A stretch of DNA of 64,000 bases from Pseudomonas sp. SJZ074 (GCF_007828215.1 NZ_VIUE01000024.1:40867-104866), one strand, 5' to 3'; shown: positions 26,449-36,523, counted from the first letter of the stretch. The notes: a model not told the origin generated them from the sequence alone. Program-made: numbers and translations.

Positions 26449-28824
26449 ATGAGCAGTCATCACCAAGACAAGGCGACGTTCCTCGAGCGCCTGATTTTCA
26501 ACAACCGCCCGGCGGTGATCGTCATTTGCTTGTTGGTCAGTATTTTCCTGTTCTGGCAGGCCACGCTGATCCGTCCCTCCACCAGCTTCGAGAAAATGAT
26601 TCCCCTCGAGCATCCGTTCATCGAGAAGATGCTCGAACATCGCAACGACCTGGCGAACCTTGGCAACACCGTGCGGATTTCCGTGGAAGCCACCAACGGC
26701 GACATCTTCTCCAAGGACTACATGGAGACCCTGCGCCAGATCCATGACGAGGTCTTCTACATTTCCGGCGTCGACCGCTCCGGCCTCAAGTCGTTGTGGA
26801 GCCCGAGCGTGCGCTGGACCGAAGTGACGGAAGAGGGCTTCGCCGGCGGCGAAGTGATCCCCCAGAGCTACAACGGTTCGGCCGACAGTCTCGAACTGCT
26901 GCGCAACAACGTGCTCAAGTCCGGCCAGGTCGGGCGGCTGGTGGCCAACGATTTCAAATCGAGCATCGTCGACATCCCGTTGCTGGAGTCCTACCCGGAT
27001 CCCCAGGACCAGGGCAAGTTGCTGAAACTGGACTACCAGAAATTCTCCCACGAGCTCGAAGACAAGATCCGCCACAAGTTCGAAGCCCAGAACCCCAACG
27101 TACAGATCCACATCGTCGGGTTCGCGAAGAAGGTCGGCGACCTGATCGATGGCTTGATCATGGTGGTGATGTTCTTCGGCGTGGCCTTCGTCATCACCCT
27201 GGTCCTGCTGTACTGGTTCACCCACTGCATGCGCAGCACCATCGCGGTGTTGAGCACCACGCTGGTGGCGGTGGTCTGGCAACTGGGGCTGATGCACGCG
27301 GCCGGCTTCGGCCTCGATCCCTACTCGATGCTGGTGCCGTTCCTGATTTTCGCCATCGGGATTTCCCACGGGGTGCAGAAAATCAACGGCATCGCCTTGC
27401 AGTCCAGCGAGGCGGATAACGCCCTGACGGCGGCGCGGCGCACGTTCCGGCAACTGTTCCTGCCGGGGATGATCGCGATCCTGGCGGATGCGGTAGGCTT
27501 CATTACCTTGCTGATCATCGACATCGGCGTGATCCGCGAGCTGGCCATCGGAGCGTCCATCGGCGTGGCGGTGATCGTGTTCACCAACCTGATCCTGCTG
27601 CCGGTGGCGATTTCCTACGTCGGCATCAGCAAGCGCGCCGTCGAGCGCAGCAAGAAAGACGCGAACCGCGAGCATCCGTTCTGGCGGTCACTGTCGAACT
27701 TCGCCAGTGCCAAGGTCGCGCCGGTGTCCATTGCCCTGGCGGTGCTCGCCTTCGGTGGTGGCCTGTGGTACAGCCAGAACCTGAAGATTGGCGACTTGGA
27801 CCAGGGTGCGCCGGAACTGCGTCCCGACTCGCGCTACAACCAGGACAACAACTTCATCATCAGCAATTACTCCACCAGTTCCGATGTGCTGGTGGTGATG
27901 GTCAAGACCAAGGCCGAAGGCTGCTCGCGCTACGAAGCCATGGCACCGATCGATGAGCTGATGTGGAAGATGCAGAACACCGAGGGCGTGCAATCGGCGA
28001 TTTCCCTGGTGACCGTGTCCAAGCAGATGATCAAGGGCATGAACGAGGGCAACCTGAAATGGGAAACCCTTTCGCGCAACCCCGACGTGCTGAACAACTC
28101 CATCGCCCGGGCCGATGGCCTGTATAACAACAGCTGCTCCCTGGCACCGGTGCTGGTATTCCTCAACGACCACAAGGCCGAGACCCTGGATCGTGCGGTA
28201 AAAGCGGTCCAGGCCTTCGCCAAGGAAAACAACCGCGATGGCCTGGAGTTCATCCTGGCCGCCGGTAACGCCGGCATCGAAGCCGCCACCAACGAAGTGA
28301 TCAAGGAGTCGGAACTGACCATCCTGATCCTGGTGTACATCTGCGTGGCGACCATGTGCATGATCACCTTCCGCTCCTGGGCCGCGACCCTGTGCATTGT
28401 CCTGCCGCTGGTACTGACTTCGGTGTTGGGCAACGCCCTGATGGCGTTCATGGGTATCGGCGTGAAAGTCGCGACCCTGCCGGTGGTGGCGCTGGGGGTG
28501 GGGATTGGCGTGGACTACGGTATCTACATCTATAGCCGCCTGGAAAGCTTCCTGAGGGCTGGGTTGCCGTTGCAGGAAGCTTATTACCAGACGCTGAAAT
28601 CCACCGGCAAGGCGGTGCTGTTCACCGGCCTGTGCCTGGCCATCGGCGTGTGCACCTGGATCTTCTCGGCCATCAAGTTCCAGGCGGACATGGGGTTGAT
28701 GCTGACGTTCATGCTGCTGTGGAACATGTTCGGCGCGCTGTGGCTGTTGCCGGCGCTGGCGCGGTTCCTGATCAAGCCTGAGAAGCTGGCGGGGCAGAAG
28801 GGGAATTCGTTGTTTGCCCATTGA
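26449..28824 (+). CDS. RND/MMPL-family inner-membrane transporter
   Basis: A 791-residue inner-membrane protein with the two-fold RND layout: one N-terminal helix (about 22-42), a periplasmic loop, five helices (about 235-410), a second helix and loop, and five more helices (about 615-775). MMPL-type proteins export lipids or hydrophobic compounds. The second half contains VVALGVGIGVDYGIYIYSR, the proton-relay region of this family. There is no adjacent membrane-fusion protein, unlike drug-efflux RND systems. The YCF48-like gene upstream is its constant companion. The substrate is unknown. Confidence 0.9.
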   Translation: MSSHHQDKATFLERLIFNNRPAVIVICLLVSIFLFWQATLIRPSTSFEKMIPLEHPFIEKMLEHRNDLANLGNTVRISVEATNGDIFSKDYMETLRQIHDEVFYISGVDRSGLKSLWSPSVRWTEVTEEGFAGGEVIPQSYNGSADSLELLRNNVLKSGQVGRLVANDFKSSIVDIPLLESYPDPQDQGKLLKLDYQKFSHELEDKIRHKFEAQNPNVQIHIVGFAKKVGDLIDGLIMVVMFFGVAFVITLVLLYWFTHCMRSTIAVLSTTLVAVVWQLGLMHAAGFGLDPYSMLVPFLIFAIGISHGVQKINGIALQSSEADNALTAARRTFRQLFLPGMIAILADAVGFITLLIIDIGVIRELAIGASIGVAVIVFTNLILLPVAISYVGISKRAVERSKKDANREHPFWRSLSNFASAKVAPVSIALAVLAFGGGLWYSQNLKIGDLDQGAPELRPDSRYNQDNNFIISNYSTSSDVLVVMVKTKAEGCSRYEAMAPIDELMWKMQNTEGVQSAISLVTVSKQMIKGMNEGNLKWETLSRNPDVLNNSIARADGLYNNSCSLAPVLVFLNDHKAETLDRAVKAVQAFAKENNRDGLEFILAAGNAGIEAATNEVIKESELTILILVYICVATMCMITFRSWAATLCIVLPLVLTSVLGNALMAFMGIGVKVATLPVVALGVGIGVDYGIYIYSRLESFLRAGLPLQEAYYQTLKSTGKAVLFTGLCLAIGVCTWIFSAIKFQADMGLMLTFMLLWNMFGALWLLPALARFLIKPEKLAGQKGNSLFAH

Positions 28825-28847
28825 TGGGGCCACTGCCAAACACAGTT

Positions 28848-28879
28848 TTGTGGCGAGGGGATTTATCCCCTCGCCACAA
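28848..28879. repeat. GTGGCGAGGGGAT-family palindromic repeat
   Basis: Perfect inverted repeat, arms TTGTGGCGAGGGGAT and complement, placed exactly between the convergent RND gene and toxin-like gene, so it may end both transcripts. Confidence 0.9.
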
Positions 28880-28898
28880 GAATTACCTTAGCCAGTGA

Positions 28899-31800
28899 TC
28901 ACGGCGCCAACGGCAAGAACTTGCCCTGCGCCAGGGACTTGCTGAGCTGCCCCCGATGCACATTCACCACCGCATAAGGGCTATCGGCCTTGGCGAGTAA
29001 CGAGTGGTAGTGCTCCCGGCGCTGCTCCTTGGTTTTCAAGTGCGCGACGCTGTAGTCCGCCTTCGGTGTATCAGCCGTTTCGTAGTGGAAATGCGCGTAC
29101 CAGAGGGGGAAGCCATCACGGTCGTTGATGGCGTATTCCTGGAGGAAGTCCTTGCGGCTCCCTTTCAAGGCCTTGCGATCGCCGAGCCGTGCGACTTGTA
29201 TCAGGTTTTTTTCGAACAGAAACCGCAGGTTGCCGTCGGTAGGCGGCAGTTTCAGACTCAATTCGGTGCGCAGGGCGTTGCCCCTGGTGGTCAGGCTCGA
29301 TATGGCGTCCGACAGCTGCTTGCTCAGTGCCTGATCTGCCGGCGTGCGTGGGGTTTGCGACGCGGCGAGGGCCCGGTCAAGCTCTTCGGAAAGCTTACGG
29401 AAACGACTCGCCTCATTGTTCATGATCTCCTCGATTTCCTGAGGATGACGGCAGTGTTTCTTGTAGCTTTCAGCACGGCGCAGACGTTCGTCCAGCTCAT
29501 CGAGCATTTGGTGCACATCGCCCTTGATCGCCTTGACCGATCTCGTCTTGGGCGCCGGGGTTGGTTTGCGTATATCGACGGCATCCCACACATCGTCGTG
29601 ACGCGAGTAGGTGGACAATAGCGTATCGTTGAAACGCAGCTCGACGACTTCAATCGGCAGGGCCGTGCCGGCCGGCTTCAAGTCACCGATCAGGACGCCT
29701 CTGTTGCGGGTCCTGATCACCTTTTTCTGTGGGCGTCCGGCGGGCACCCTGGACTGTTTTGGCGCACGCCTGCGCGGCGTTGGCTCGGGTTTGATTTCTG
29801 CGGCGAGTTTGCTGGAGACCTCCTGATACAGGCTGTCGACCAGCCTGAGTAACCTGTCGAAATAGGCTTCGTTGAGGTGGTCGAGGTAGAGGGTCTTGAT
29901 CCCCTGCAAGGCGTCCAGGGACTTGCCGTACTGCTCGGTCAGGCTGGTCAGCACCTCAAGCTGTTCCGAGGCGGGGAGCTCGTACATTCGCAGTTCGCAA
30001 TGGGAGCGCACTTGTTCCCCCAAGGGCACGACGATGTGCAGCAGGCTCTCGGACAGGTTGGAACTGGAGTTCTTGACCGACAGCATCGGAAGCGTAGCGA
30101 ATTGCAGGGCTTTGCTGCTGATTGAGTTTATTTCGTCGTGCGGCCGGTCTTTGGTGAGGCGCTCGAACGCCTGGGCGCCGGCCTCATCCAGATTCAATAG
30201 TCGATCGAGAAAATCGTCCTTGAGCTCCAGCCAATGGATCGCCTGATCATTGAGATCGCTCAGGGTCTCGAGATACTTCAGGTATTCCTGCAGGTTAATG
30301 AGGACGGCCTCCATCTGATTGACCTCCCCTTTAAACTGAGGATGGGCATTGATGACGGCCGTGCGTTGATTTTCGGTGACGATGACGGCTTTGCGGGCAT
30401 TGTTCACCACGTTTTCCATCATCCCGCGCAAGGCTGCCGGGGATAGCTCGATGCCCAGGCTGGCCCGCTCGGGCGCGCTGTTCACCAGCTTCAGATAAAG
30501 GTCGGTCTGTTCCTGAAGCAGGTCATAGTACACTTTGCGCTTCGCCGTGCGTTGTGCCTCGGTATAGTTCGCTCCGCTATCGAGCCTGATCATCACTTCC
30601 TGGGCCACTTGCAGGGCTCTGCCTCGAGCTGCGTCTCCCTTGACCACCTGATTGTATTCCTCTTGTAGTACCCGCCTTCGCTCCAGATTGAGGTCGCGCT
30701 GTGCTTGCAACCGTTTGGGGGGCGAGCCGCCCAGCAGGCGCAGGCGCAGATCGAGGGACCAGCGCCCCTCGCTGTCGGCTTTCAACGGCGGACCGTTCCG
30801 GCTGGGGTCGAGTGGGTCGACGATGGTCGCGCTGCCGTCCGCTTCAGGGGTGACCTGATACAGAACGCCTTCCACCTCGGCATGCCATTTTTGGGCGATC
30901 ACGTACAAACCCTTGTACGGGCCATATCCGATGGGTTCGGGCATTGTCGCAGGGCGCGTTGTCTGCAAGTTCAGCAGCCGGGTGCGTTGTTCCGATGTCA
31001 GGCGCTGGCGGGCGCTGGCGAAGCTGAAGTCCAGGCGTCTACTGGCAGCATCGGCGTGGGCGCCAGGCATGGCGATGGTTCCCTCCACGACGGTGGGCGG
31101 TGCCGGCACGGGCCACTGCTCGGCAATGGCCTGAGGTGCCGGGGGGAGCATGGCTTGCTTCTTCACCGATTCGGGCACTGCCGCACGGGTGACCGGCGCA
31201 TGGCCGGTGGGCAGTTGGCCCACCAGCATGGCCAGGTTGACGAGCAGGTCGACGGCGGCCAGCTCCCGTGTCACTGGATCCTCGCTGATCAGGGCTGGAA
31301 TGTCCTGTTGGGCGCTGGCCATCAGGTTCCATAGCCAGACAGTGGTCATGACCGGGCCGCGCAGCAAGGGGAACAACAGCGTGTTGAACAACAGGCTGCC
31401 GCCCCGGAGCAACACCGCCCAGCGGCTCTCGCTGTTGGACACCGAGTCTCGGTCGGCCTGGGTGATCAAAGCCTGGGCGTTGCAGCCATAGAGATACTGC
31501 ATCAGCTCGCCGTTGTGCAGCGCTTGCAGCAGTTCGCCGTGGGTGTCTGCCGTGGCGAGCGTGGCCGGGGCGGGTTTGTCGGGAACGTTGAACTCGTCGC
31601 CGGGGAAGAACCGCACGATGTGCGGTTCCAGGAAGCCGCCGTTGGCGTACACCGGGCGGGCCGAGTCGGACAGCCAGGTCAGGACGCTATCCTGCAGGTC
31701 TCCGGCGGTGGCGATGGCTTGCAGCAGCGCCTCCCTTGTCGGGAACGCTTGCAGCATGGGGGTATGGAGCGGCCGATACAGCAGATGCGGGCCGGTGGTG

Positions 31801-33581
31801 GTGTCCTGCGCTTCGATAAGGAACATGTTGGCCACGATGTCGGGCTGGGCCTGGGGCCTGCGCACCAGACCGAGGTGGCGAATGACCACCGGGCGACCGT
31901 TGACCTGTTGGCTCGCCACGTCAGGTTGAAGAACGGCTTCCAGCAGGCGCTGGCCTTGGAGAGTCATGCCGTTTTCGTTGTTCAGCCGCTGTTTCAGCGC
32001 GTCGAGGGCCAGTTGCGCAGGAATCTGTTCGGCGAAGATCCGTTGACGGCTCTTTGCCTGGGACGAGCTACCGAGCAGGTGCTGTTGCAGGTAGCGCGGA
32101 TAGGTGGTGCCAATGTCGACCTGTTCGATCAGCCCGGTCACGAAGCCCGGCGTCAACCAGGCCGGCAATGTCAGGCTACGACGATGGCTGAGCGTGAAGC
32201 GGCCGCTGGGGCGGGCGACCAGGTTGTGGATGGCCAGTTCGGTCAGGCTCATCTGCCGCTTCTCGCTGAGGCCGATGGTCCCGGGATAGCCTGCGGAAAC
32301 GGTGAAGTTCAGCAGCACATCGTCGGGCTGGTACTGGCCCGATGGCACCTTGTCCGGGCTGCTGTCATTGGCTTGCCGCATGCGGCCGGACAAGGCGCTG
32401 GCGGTGAAAGCCTTGATGTCCTCGATGCCGCTGAGAAAGGTCTGGCCCTGATGGCGTTTTTTGGCGCTGGCCAGGGTCAGGCTGTGGTGCTGGAGCTTCG
32501 TCTGGTCGACGATGGAGGCTTTTTTCAGCCAGCGGGGCAGCAAGGGGGCCAGGCGTGCCGAGGTCTGCGGTGAGAGCCGAGGGGCTTCCAGCAGGTAGCG
32601 TGCCGGGTCGCTCAGGTCGTTATAGAGATCCTTCAGGTTCTGCAGGCCGATCCCGGCTGGCAGCCGTACCGCCTTCAACTCGGCCAGTTGCTGCTCCAGC
32701 AACATTGCCGCCTGGCTCTCGAAGACGTCGCCGCTTATCTCGTAGCGTTGGCAGGTGACGGTGTCGACGGTGTAACGGCTGGCGATCGATGCGCCCCAAT
32801 GCTGATAAAAAGCTTCCACAGAGGCAAAGGATTGCACCGCGCTGCCGGGGCTGCACAGCAGGAACTCCGTGGCGCCTTTTGTGGTGCGGACCAGGAGAAT
32901 CTCGCTGCCCACCAGTACGGTACTGGTGGTACCCCGGGTGACCCGGGTTTCCAGGTTATAGGCGTACACAGGTGCCTGTCGGTCGAGACGAAAGCGCCGC
33001 TCCCGGTCTGGCCAGCGGACGACCTGATCGAGCATCTCGCGTGCCGTGTCAGCAAGGTCGGGCTGTTGCAGCCCGCGGATGCTCAGCATGTTCCTCAGCA
33101 CATCGCTGAGCCAGCGCCAGCGGTTGCCGCGGCGCTTCGTATCGGCTGCGTCAATGTCGTCGCCCCAATAACGGACCAGCGCATCCTCCAGCCCGAGCGG
33201 TACGCTCCAGGCCAGTTCCAGCAGCGATTGCTTGATGATCTGGATGTCCACCTCGCGGTTGCCTGCCCGCAGGCGGCGCGGTGGGATGTCGGATAGAAAA
33301 CAGTCCAGGTGGCCCTGTGGGCTGAAGTCCACGGGCGTGCCGACGGCCAGATGATCGAGCACCACGGGCATGAACGGCTGGAAATGCCAGGTACGTCTGG
33401 TAGTGTCCGGGGTCGCCAATTGAACCGTGGCCAGGTCGACATCCAGCCAGGGATATGTCCGCTTGATAGCTTGTTCAAGCATGCGTTGCACGACCTGTTC
33501 GAAGGTCGGGTGGCTGGCGAATTGCAGGCTGACACTTTGCGTCAACGCGGGGATGGCGTCAGCGGAGGAGGGGGCGGTCAT
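28899..33581 (-). CDS. large toxin-like protein (dermonecrotic-toxin/DUF6543 type)
   Basis: A 1560-residue protein resembling the Pseudomonas family annotated as dermonecrotic toxin domain (DUF6543). The N-terminal region carries TFEQVVQRMLEQAIKRTYPWLDVDLATV and FLSDIPPRRL. The middle has two hydrophobic stretches near 735-800 (GGSLLFNTLLFPLLRGPVM and DLLVNLAMLVGQLP) that could insert in a membrane. The C-terminal half is helical and coiled-coil-like, with a basic PTPRRRAPKQSRV stretch. The end (RDGFPLWYAHFHYET onward) is a conserved-looking small domain. No leucine-rich repeats, NEL ligase domain, signal peptide or immunity gene are visible. The ATG follows AAGGAC at good spacing. Toxicity is inferred from family only. 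Confidence 0.75.
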   Translation of the reverse strand: MTAPSSADAIPALTQSVSLQFASHPTFEQVVQRMLEQAIKRTYPWLDVDLATVQLATPDTTRRTWHFQPFMPVVLDHLAVGTPVDFSPQGHLDCFLSDIPPRRLRAGNREVDIQIIKQSLLELAWSVPLGLEDALVRYWGDDIDAADTKRRGNRWRWLSDVLRNMLSIRGLQQPDLADTAREMLDQVVRWPDRERRFRLDRQAPVYAYNLETRVTRGTTSTVLVGSEILLVRTTKGATEFLLCSPGSAVQSFASVEAFYQHWGASIASRYTVDTVTCQRYEISGDVFESQAAMLLEQQLAELKAVRLPAGIGLQNLKDLYNDLSDPARYLLEAPRLSPQTSARLAPLLPRWLKKASIVDQTKLQHHSLTLASAKKRHQGQTFLSGIEDIKAFTASALSGRMRQANDSSPDKVPSGQYQPDDVLLNFTVSAGYPGTIGLSEKRQMSLTELAIHNLVARPSGRFTLSHRRSLTLPAWLTPGFVTGLIEQVDIGTTYPRYLQQHLLGSSSQAKSRQRIFAEQIPAQLALDALKQRLNNENGMTLQGQRLLEAVLQPDVASQQVNGRPVVIRHLGLVRRPQAQPDIVANMFLIEAQDTTTGPHLLYRPLHTPMLQAFPTREALLQAIATAGDLQDSVLTWLSDSARPVYANGGFLEPHIVRFFPGDEFNVPDKPAPATLATADTHGELLQALHNGELMQYLYGCNAQALITQADRDSVSNSESRWAVLLRGGSLLFNTLLFPLLRGPVMTTVWLWNLMASAQQDIPALISEDPVTRELAAVDLLVNLAMLVGQLPTGHAPVTRAAVPESVKKQAMLPPAPQAIAEQWPVPAPPTVVEGTIAMPGAHADAASRRLDFSFASARQRLTSEQRTRLLNLQTTRPATMPEPIGYGPYKGLYVIAQKWHAEVEGVLYQVTPEADGSATIVDPLDPSRNGPPLKADSEGRWSLDLRLRLLGGSPPKRLQAQRDLNLERRRVLQEEYNQVVKGDAARGRALQVAQEVMIRLDSGANYTEAQRTAKRKVYYDLLQEQTDLYLKLVNSAPERASLGIELSPAALRGMMENVVNNARKAVIVTENQRTAVINAHPQFKGEVNQMEAVLINLQEYLKYLETLSDLNDQAIHWLELKDDFLDRLLNLDEAGAQAFERLTKDRPHDEINSISSKALQFATLPMLSVKNSSSNLSESLLHIVVPLGEQVRSHCELRMYELPASEQLEVLTSLTEQYGKSLDALQGIKTLYLDHLNEAYFDRLLRLVDSLYQEVSSKLAAEIKPEPTPRRRAPKQSRVPAGRPQKKVIRTRNRGVLIGDLKPAGTALPIEVVELRFNDTLLSTYSRHDDVWDAVDIRKPTPAPKTRSVKAIKGDVHQMLDELDERLRRAESYKKHCRHPQEIEEIMNNEASRFRKLSEELDRALAASQTPRTPADQALSKQLSDAISSLTTRGNALRTELSLKLPPTDGNLRFLFEKNLIQVARLGDRKALKGSRKDFLQEYAINDRDGFPLWYAHFHYETADTPKADYSVAHLKTKEQRREHYHSLLAKADSPYAVVNVHRGQLSKSLAQGKFLPLAP

Positions 33582-33652
33582 GAGAAGTCCTTTTCACAAA
33601 ACATGGCCGTCGGGATGACGGTGAGAAAAGTATCGACTTCTCTGCCCTGAGC

Positions 33653-33674
33653 GGGTGGTACATAAATACCACCC
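33653..33674. promoter_or_regulatory. perfect inverted repeat upstream of the toxin-like gene
   Basis: GGGTGGTA (33653-33660) and TACCACCC (33667-33674) flank CATAAA. The site is about 72 bp before the start of the toxin-like gene and 76 bp after the end of the GntR gene. It could be an operator for the toxin gene or a weak terminator; there is no T-tract on either side. Confidence 0.5.
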
Positions 33675-33749
33675 TACCGAAGAGCGGTTGTGAAAGGTCC
33701 TTTCGCTGGCATCGACGGGATGAATGACCGGTTCGCTACAATCGGTTGA

Positions 33750-34469
33750 TCAGGACGGATCGTTGCCCAGCACGACGTTCAGCGCACTGCGTGCATCGTC
33801 CAGTTGCACCAGGGTGGCATGGCGGGCGCCGAGGGCATCACGGTTCTCGATGGCGGTGAGGATCGCCTTGTGCCGTGGCATCGCCAGTTCATGCAGGTTG
33901 GGCCGTTGGTTGGAATGCTTGAGCGCTTCGGCGATGGCCACCGACAACATGTTGCACAGGTTGGCGAGCAGGTCATTGTGGGTGGCGTCGGCGATCCGGC
34001 TATGGAAATCCAGGTCCGGTTGCAGCAGGGCTTCGGGCGTCGGTGCCGCGTCCATGCGCTCGTAGGCTTCGCGGATGGCGGCGATGTCGGCGTCGGTGGC
34101 GAACTGTGCGGCCAGGGCGGCTGCGGCCGGTTCGATGATGCTACGCACGCTGGTGAGCAAACCGAAGAACTCGTTCTGCGGGCTGCTCTGCATCAGCCAG
34201 TGCAATACATCCGGATCGAGCATGTGCCATTCCCGCCGGGCCTTGACCACCGTCCCCACGCGCGGCCGCGAATACACCAGGCCCTTGGCGACCAGCACCC
34301 GCGTGGCTTCACGCAGTACCGGACGGCTCACGGCGTATTCTTCGCAGAGCAAGGCTTCGGCGGGCAGCTTGTCATCGGGCTTGAAGCGTCCGGACACGAT
34401 CTGCATGCCCAGTTCCTGGACGATGCGTGCGTGCATGCTTTTGCGGTCGGAGGGTTTGCGGTAATCCAT
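33750..34469 (-). CDS. FadR-subfamily GntR transcriptional regulator
   Basis: A 239-residue regulator. Residues 10-75 form the winged helix-turn-helix (HARIVQELGMQIVSGRFKPD, then YAVSRPVLREATRVL), and about 95-230 form the helical FCD effector domain, with His and Asp residues that may bind a metal and a carboxylate ligand. Such regulators usually sense sugar acids. It is on the same strand as the dehydratase, 216 bp downstream of it with a REP pair between. I infer that it represses the pentonate genes through the palindromes at 36436-36523. Confidence 0.9.
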   Translation of the reverse strand: MDYRKPSDRKSMHARIVQELGMQIVSGRFKPDDKLPAEALLCEEYAVSRPVLREATRVLVAKGLVYSRPRVGTVVKARREWHMLDPDVLHWLMQSSPQNEFFGLLTSVRSIIEPAAAALAAQFATDADIAAIREAYERMDAAPTPEALLQPDLDFHSRIADATHNDLLANLCNMLSVAIAEALKHSNQRPNLHELAMPRHKAILTAIENRDALGARHATLVQLDDARSALNVVLGNDPS

Positions 34470-34566
34470 GGGGTGCGGCGCGATCCTGTGGAGGAGATGC
34501 TACGCATGATAGCAGGCGCAGCGAGGGCGGGTCGCTAGTGCGATTGTATGTGAGATGCAGATCCCC

Positions 34567-34671
34567 CTGTGGGAGCGAGCCTGCTCGCGATGGCGGCGAG
34601 TCAGCCGACATGGATGCTGGCTGACAGTGCGCTATCGTCGGATCGGCGCCCGGAGCAAGCTCGCTCCCACA
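34567..34671. repeat. paired REP elements
   Basis: CTGTGGGAGCGAGCCTGCTC and the complementary GGAGCAAGCTCGCTCCCAC copy, between the GntR gene and the dehydratase. These variants read GCGAG rather than GCGGG in the arm. Confidence 0.85.
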
Positions 34672-34685
34672 TGGGATTTGCAGGG

Positions 34686-36422
34686 TCAGTGGGAGTGTCG
34701 CGGCACCTCGGCGCCGCGGCAGCCCACCAGGAAGTCGAAGTCGCAGCCCTGGTCCGCTTGCAGGACATGGTCGATGTACAACTGACGGTAGCCGCCCACC
34801 AGCAGTTGCTGTGGCGGGGCCAGGTCAGCCAGGCGGGCGGCCAGTTCGGCGTCGGAAATGTCCAGGTGCAGGCGGCCGCTGGCGCAATCCAGCTCGATGA
34901 AATCACCTTCTTTCACCGCTGCAAGAGGACCGCCGGCCGCAGCCTCCGGTGCCACGTGCAACACCACGGTGCCATAGGCGGTGCCGCTCATGCGTGCGTC
35001 GGAAATCCGCACCATGTCGGTCACGCCCTGGGCCAGCAGCTTGGCCGGCAAGCCCATGTTGCCCACTTCGGCCATGCCCGGATAACCCTTGGGTCCGCAG
35101 TTCTTCATTACCAGAATCGAGTCGGCATCCACATCCAGTTCCGGATCGTTGATCCGCGCCTTGTACTCGTCGAAGTTCTCGAACACCACCGCGCGACCTC
35201 GATGCTGCATCAGCTCGGGGGTGGCGGCGGAGGGCTTGAGCACCGCCCCCAAAGGCGCCAGGTTGCCGCGCAGCACGCAGATGCCGCCGTCGGCGCGGAT
35301 CGGGTTGTCCAGGGTGCGGATGACTTCGTCCTGGCCGTAGATCGGCGCATCCTTGGTATTTTCTCCGAGGCTCTTGCCGTTGACGGTCAGGGCATTCGGG
35401 TGAGGGATCAGATTGGCTTCACCGAGACGACGCAATACGGCAGGCAGGCCACCGGCGTAGTAGAACTCTTCCATCAGGAAGCGCCCGGACGGCTGCAGGT
35501 CGACGATGGTCGGCATGCCCCGGCCGATGCGGGTCCAGTCGTCCAGGTCCAACTGCACGCCGATGCGCCCGGCGATGGCCTTGAGGTGGATCACCGCGTT
35601 GGTGGAGCCGCCGATAGCGGCGTTGACGCGGATGGCGTTTTCAAAGGCTTCCTTGGTGAGGATCTTCGACAGCTTCAGGTCCTCACGGACCATTTCCACC
35701 GCGCGCATGCCGGACATGTGGGCCAGCACATAGCGGCGCGCGTCCACGGCCGGAATCGCGGCGTTATGGGGCAACGACGTGCCGAGGGCTTCGGCCATGC
35801 ACGCCATGGTCGAGGCGGTCCCCATGGTGTTGCAGGTGCCGGCCGAGCGGGACATGCCGCCCTCGGCCGCGAGGAAGTCGTCGAGGGTGATGGTGCCGGC
35901 CTTCACCTGCTCGCTCAATTGCCAGACCACCGTGCCGGAACCGATGTCCTGGCCCTTGTGCTTGCCGTTGAGCATGGGGCCACCGGTGACGACGATGGCC
36001 GGTACGTCGCAACTGGCGGCCCCCATCAGCAGGGCGGGGGTGGTCTTGTCGCAACCGGTGAGCAGCACCACGCCGTCAATCGGGTTGCCGCGAATCGCCT
36101 CTTCCACGTCCATGCTCGCCAGGTTGCGGGTCAACATGGCGGTAGGGCGCAGGTTCGATTCGCCGTTGGAGAACACCGGGAATTCCACCGGGAAGCCCCC
36201 GGCTTCGATCACGCCGCGCTTGACGTGCTCGGCAATCTGCCGGAAATGCGCGTTGCACGGGGTCAGCTCCGACCAGGTGTTGCAGATGCCGATGATCGGC
36301 TTGCCATGGAATTGATGGTCGGCAATGCCCTGATTTTTCATCCAGCTGCGGTACATGAAGCCGTTTTTGTCGGCAGTGCCAAACCATTGGGCCGAGCGCA
36401 GGGAGGGTTTTTTATCAGACAT
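34686..36422 (-). CDS. IlvD/Edd-family sugar-acid dehydratase, probable L-arabinonate dehydratase
   Basis: Removes water from an aldonate to give the 2-keto-3-deoxy acid, using an iron-sulfur cluster and Mg2+. The 578-residue product has family cysteines in GICNTWSELTPCN (about 47-58), LLTGCDKTTPALLMGAASCD and SAGTCNTMGTASTMACMAEALG. Its start (SLRSAQWFG, NGFMYRSWMKNQG) resembles L-arabinonate/xylonate dehydratases more than IlvD. The neighbours (FAH protein, alpha-ketoglutaric semialdehyde dehydrogenase, MFS transporter) fit a pentonate route. The start follows AGAGA. It is divergent from the MFS gene across a 193-bp operator region. Confidence 0.88.
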   Translation of the reverse strand: MSDKKPSLRSAQWFGTADKNGFMYRSWMKNQGIADHQFHGKPIIGICNTWSELTPCNAHFRQIAEHVKRGVIEAGGFPVEFPVFSNGESNLRPTAMLTRNLASMDVEEAIRGNPIDGVVLLTGCDKTTPALLMGAASCDVPAIVVTGGPMLNGKHKGQDIGSGTVVWQLSEQVKAGTITLDDFLAAEGGMSRSAGTCNTMGTASTMACMAEALGTSLPHNAAIPAVDARRYVLAHMSGMRAVEMVREDLKLSKILTKEAFENAIRVNAAIGGSTNAVIHLKAIAGRIGVQLDLDDWTRIGRGMPTIVDLQPSGRFLMEEFYYAGGLPAVLRRLGEANLIPHPNALTVNGKSLGENTKDAPIYGQDEVIRTLDNPIRADGGICVLRGNLAPLGAVLKPSAATPELMQHRGRAVVFENFDEYKARINDPELDVDADSILVMKNCGPKGYPGMAEVGNMGLPAKLLAQGVTDMVRISDARMSGTAYGTVVLHVAPEAAAGGPLAAVKEGDFIELDCASGRLHLDISDAELAARLADLAPPQQLLVGGYRQLYIDHVLQADQGCDFDFLVGCRGAEVPRHSH

Positions 36423-36435
36423 GATCGATTCTCTT

Positions 36436-36523
36436 ATTGTATGACTATATTGTTCCGGATGAAGCGTAACATAAGCGCAATTTGCACGCTTTGGAAGTGT
36501 TGTTGGGTAAATAGTATTACTAT
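36436..36523. promoter_or_regulatory. candidate operators between dehydratase and MFS genes
   Basis: This divergent intergenic region contains a perfect palindrome ATAGTATTACTAT (36511-36523) and a related site ATTGTATGACTATA (36436-36449); ATATAGTC follows the palindrome. Both sites are AT-rich against the background and resemble FadR-type GntR operators. They are placed to control the dehydratase leftwards and the MFS operon rightwards. Binding by the nearby GntR protein is inferred. Confidence 0.55.

Noticed and set aside
25353..28824. The YCF48-like/RND pair as the pump for the outer-membrane channel at 50849
   Set aside because: The transporter is MMPL-like without a membrane-fusion partner and lies over 20 kb away; nothing in the sequence joins them.
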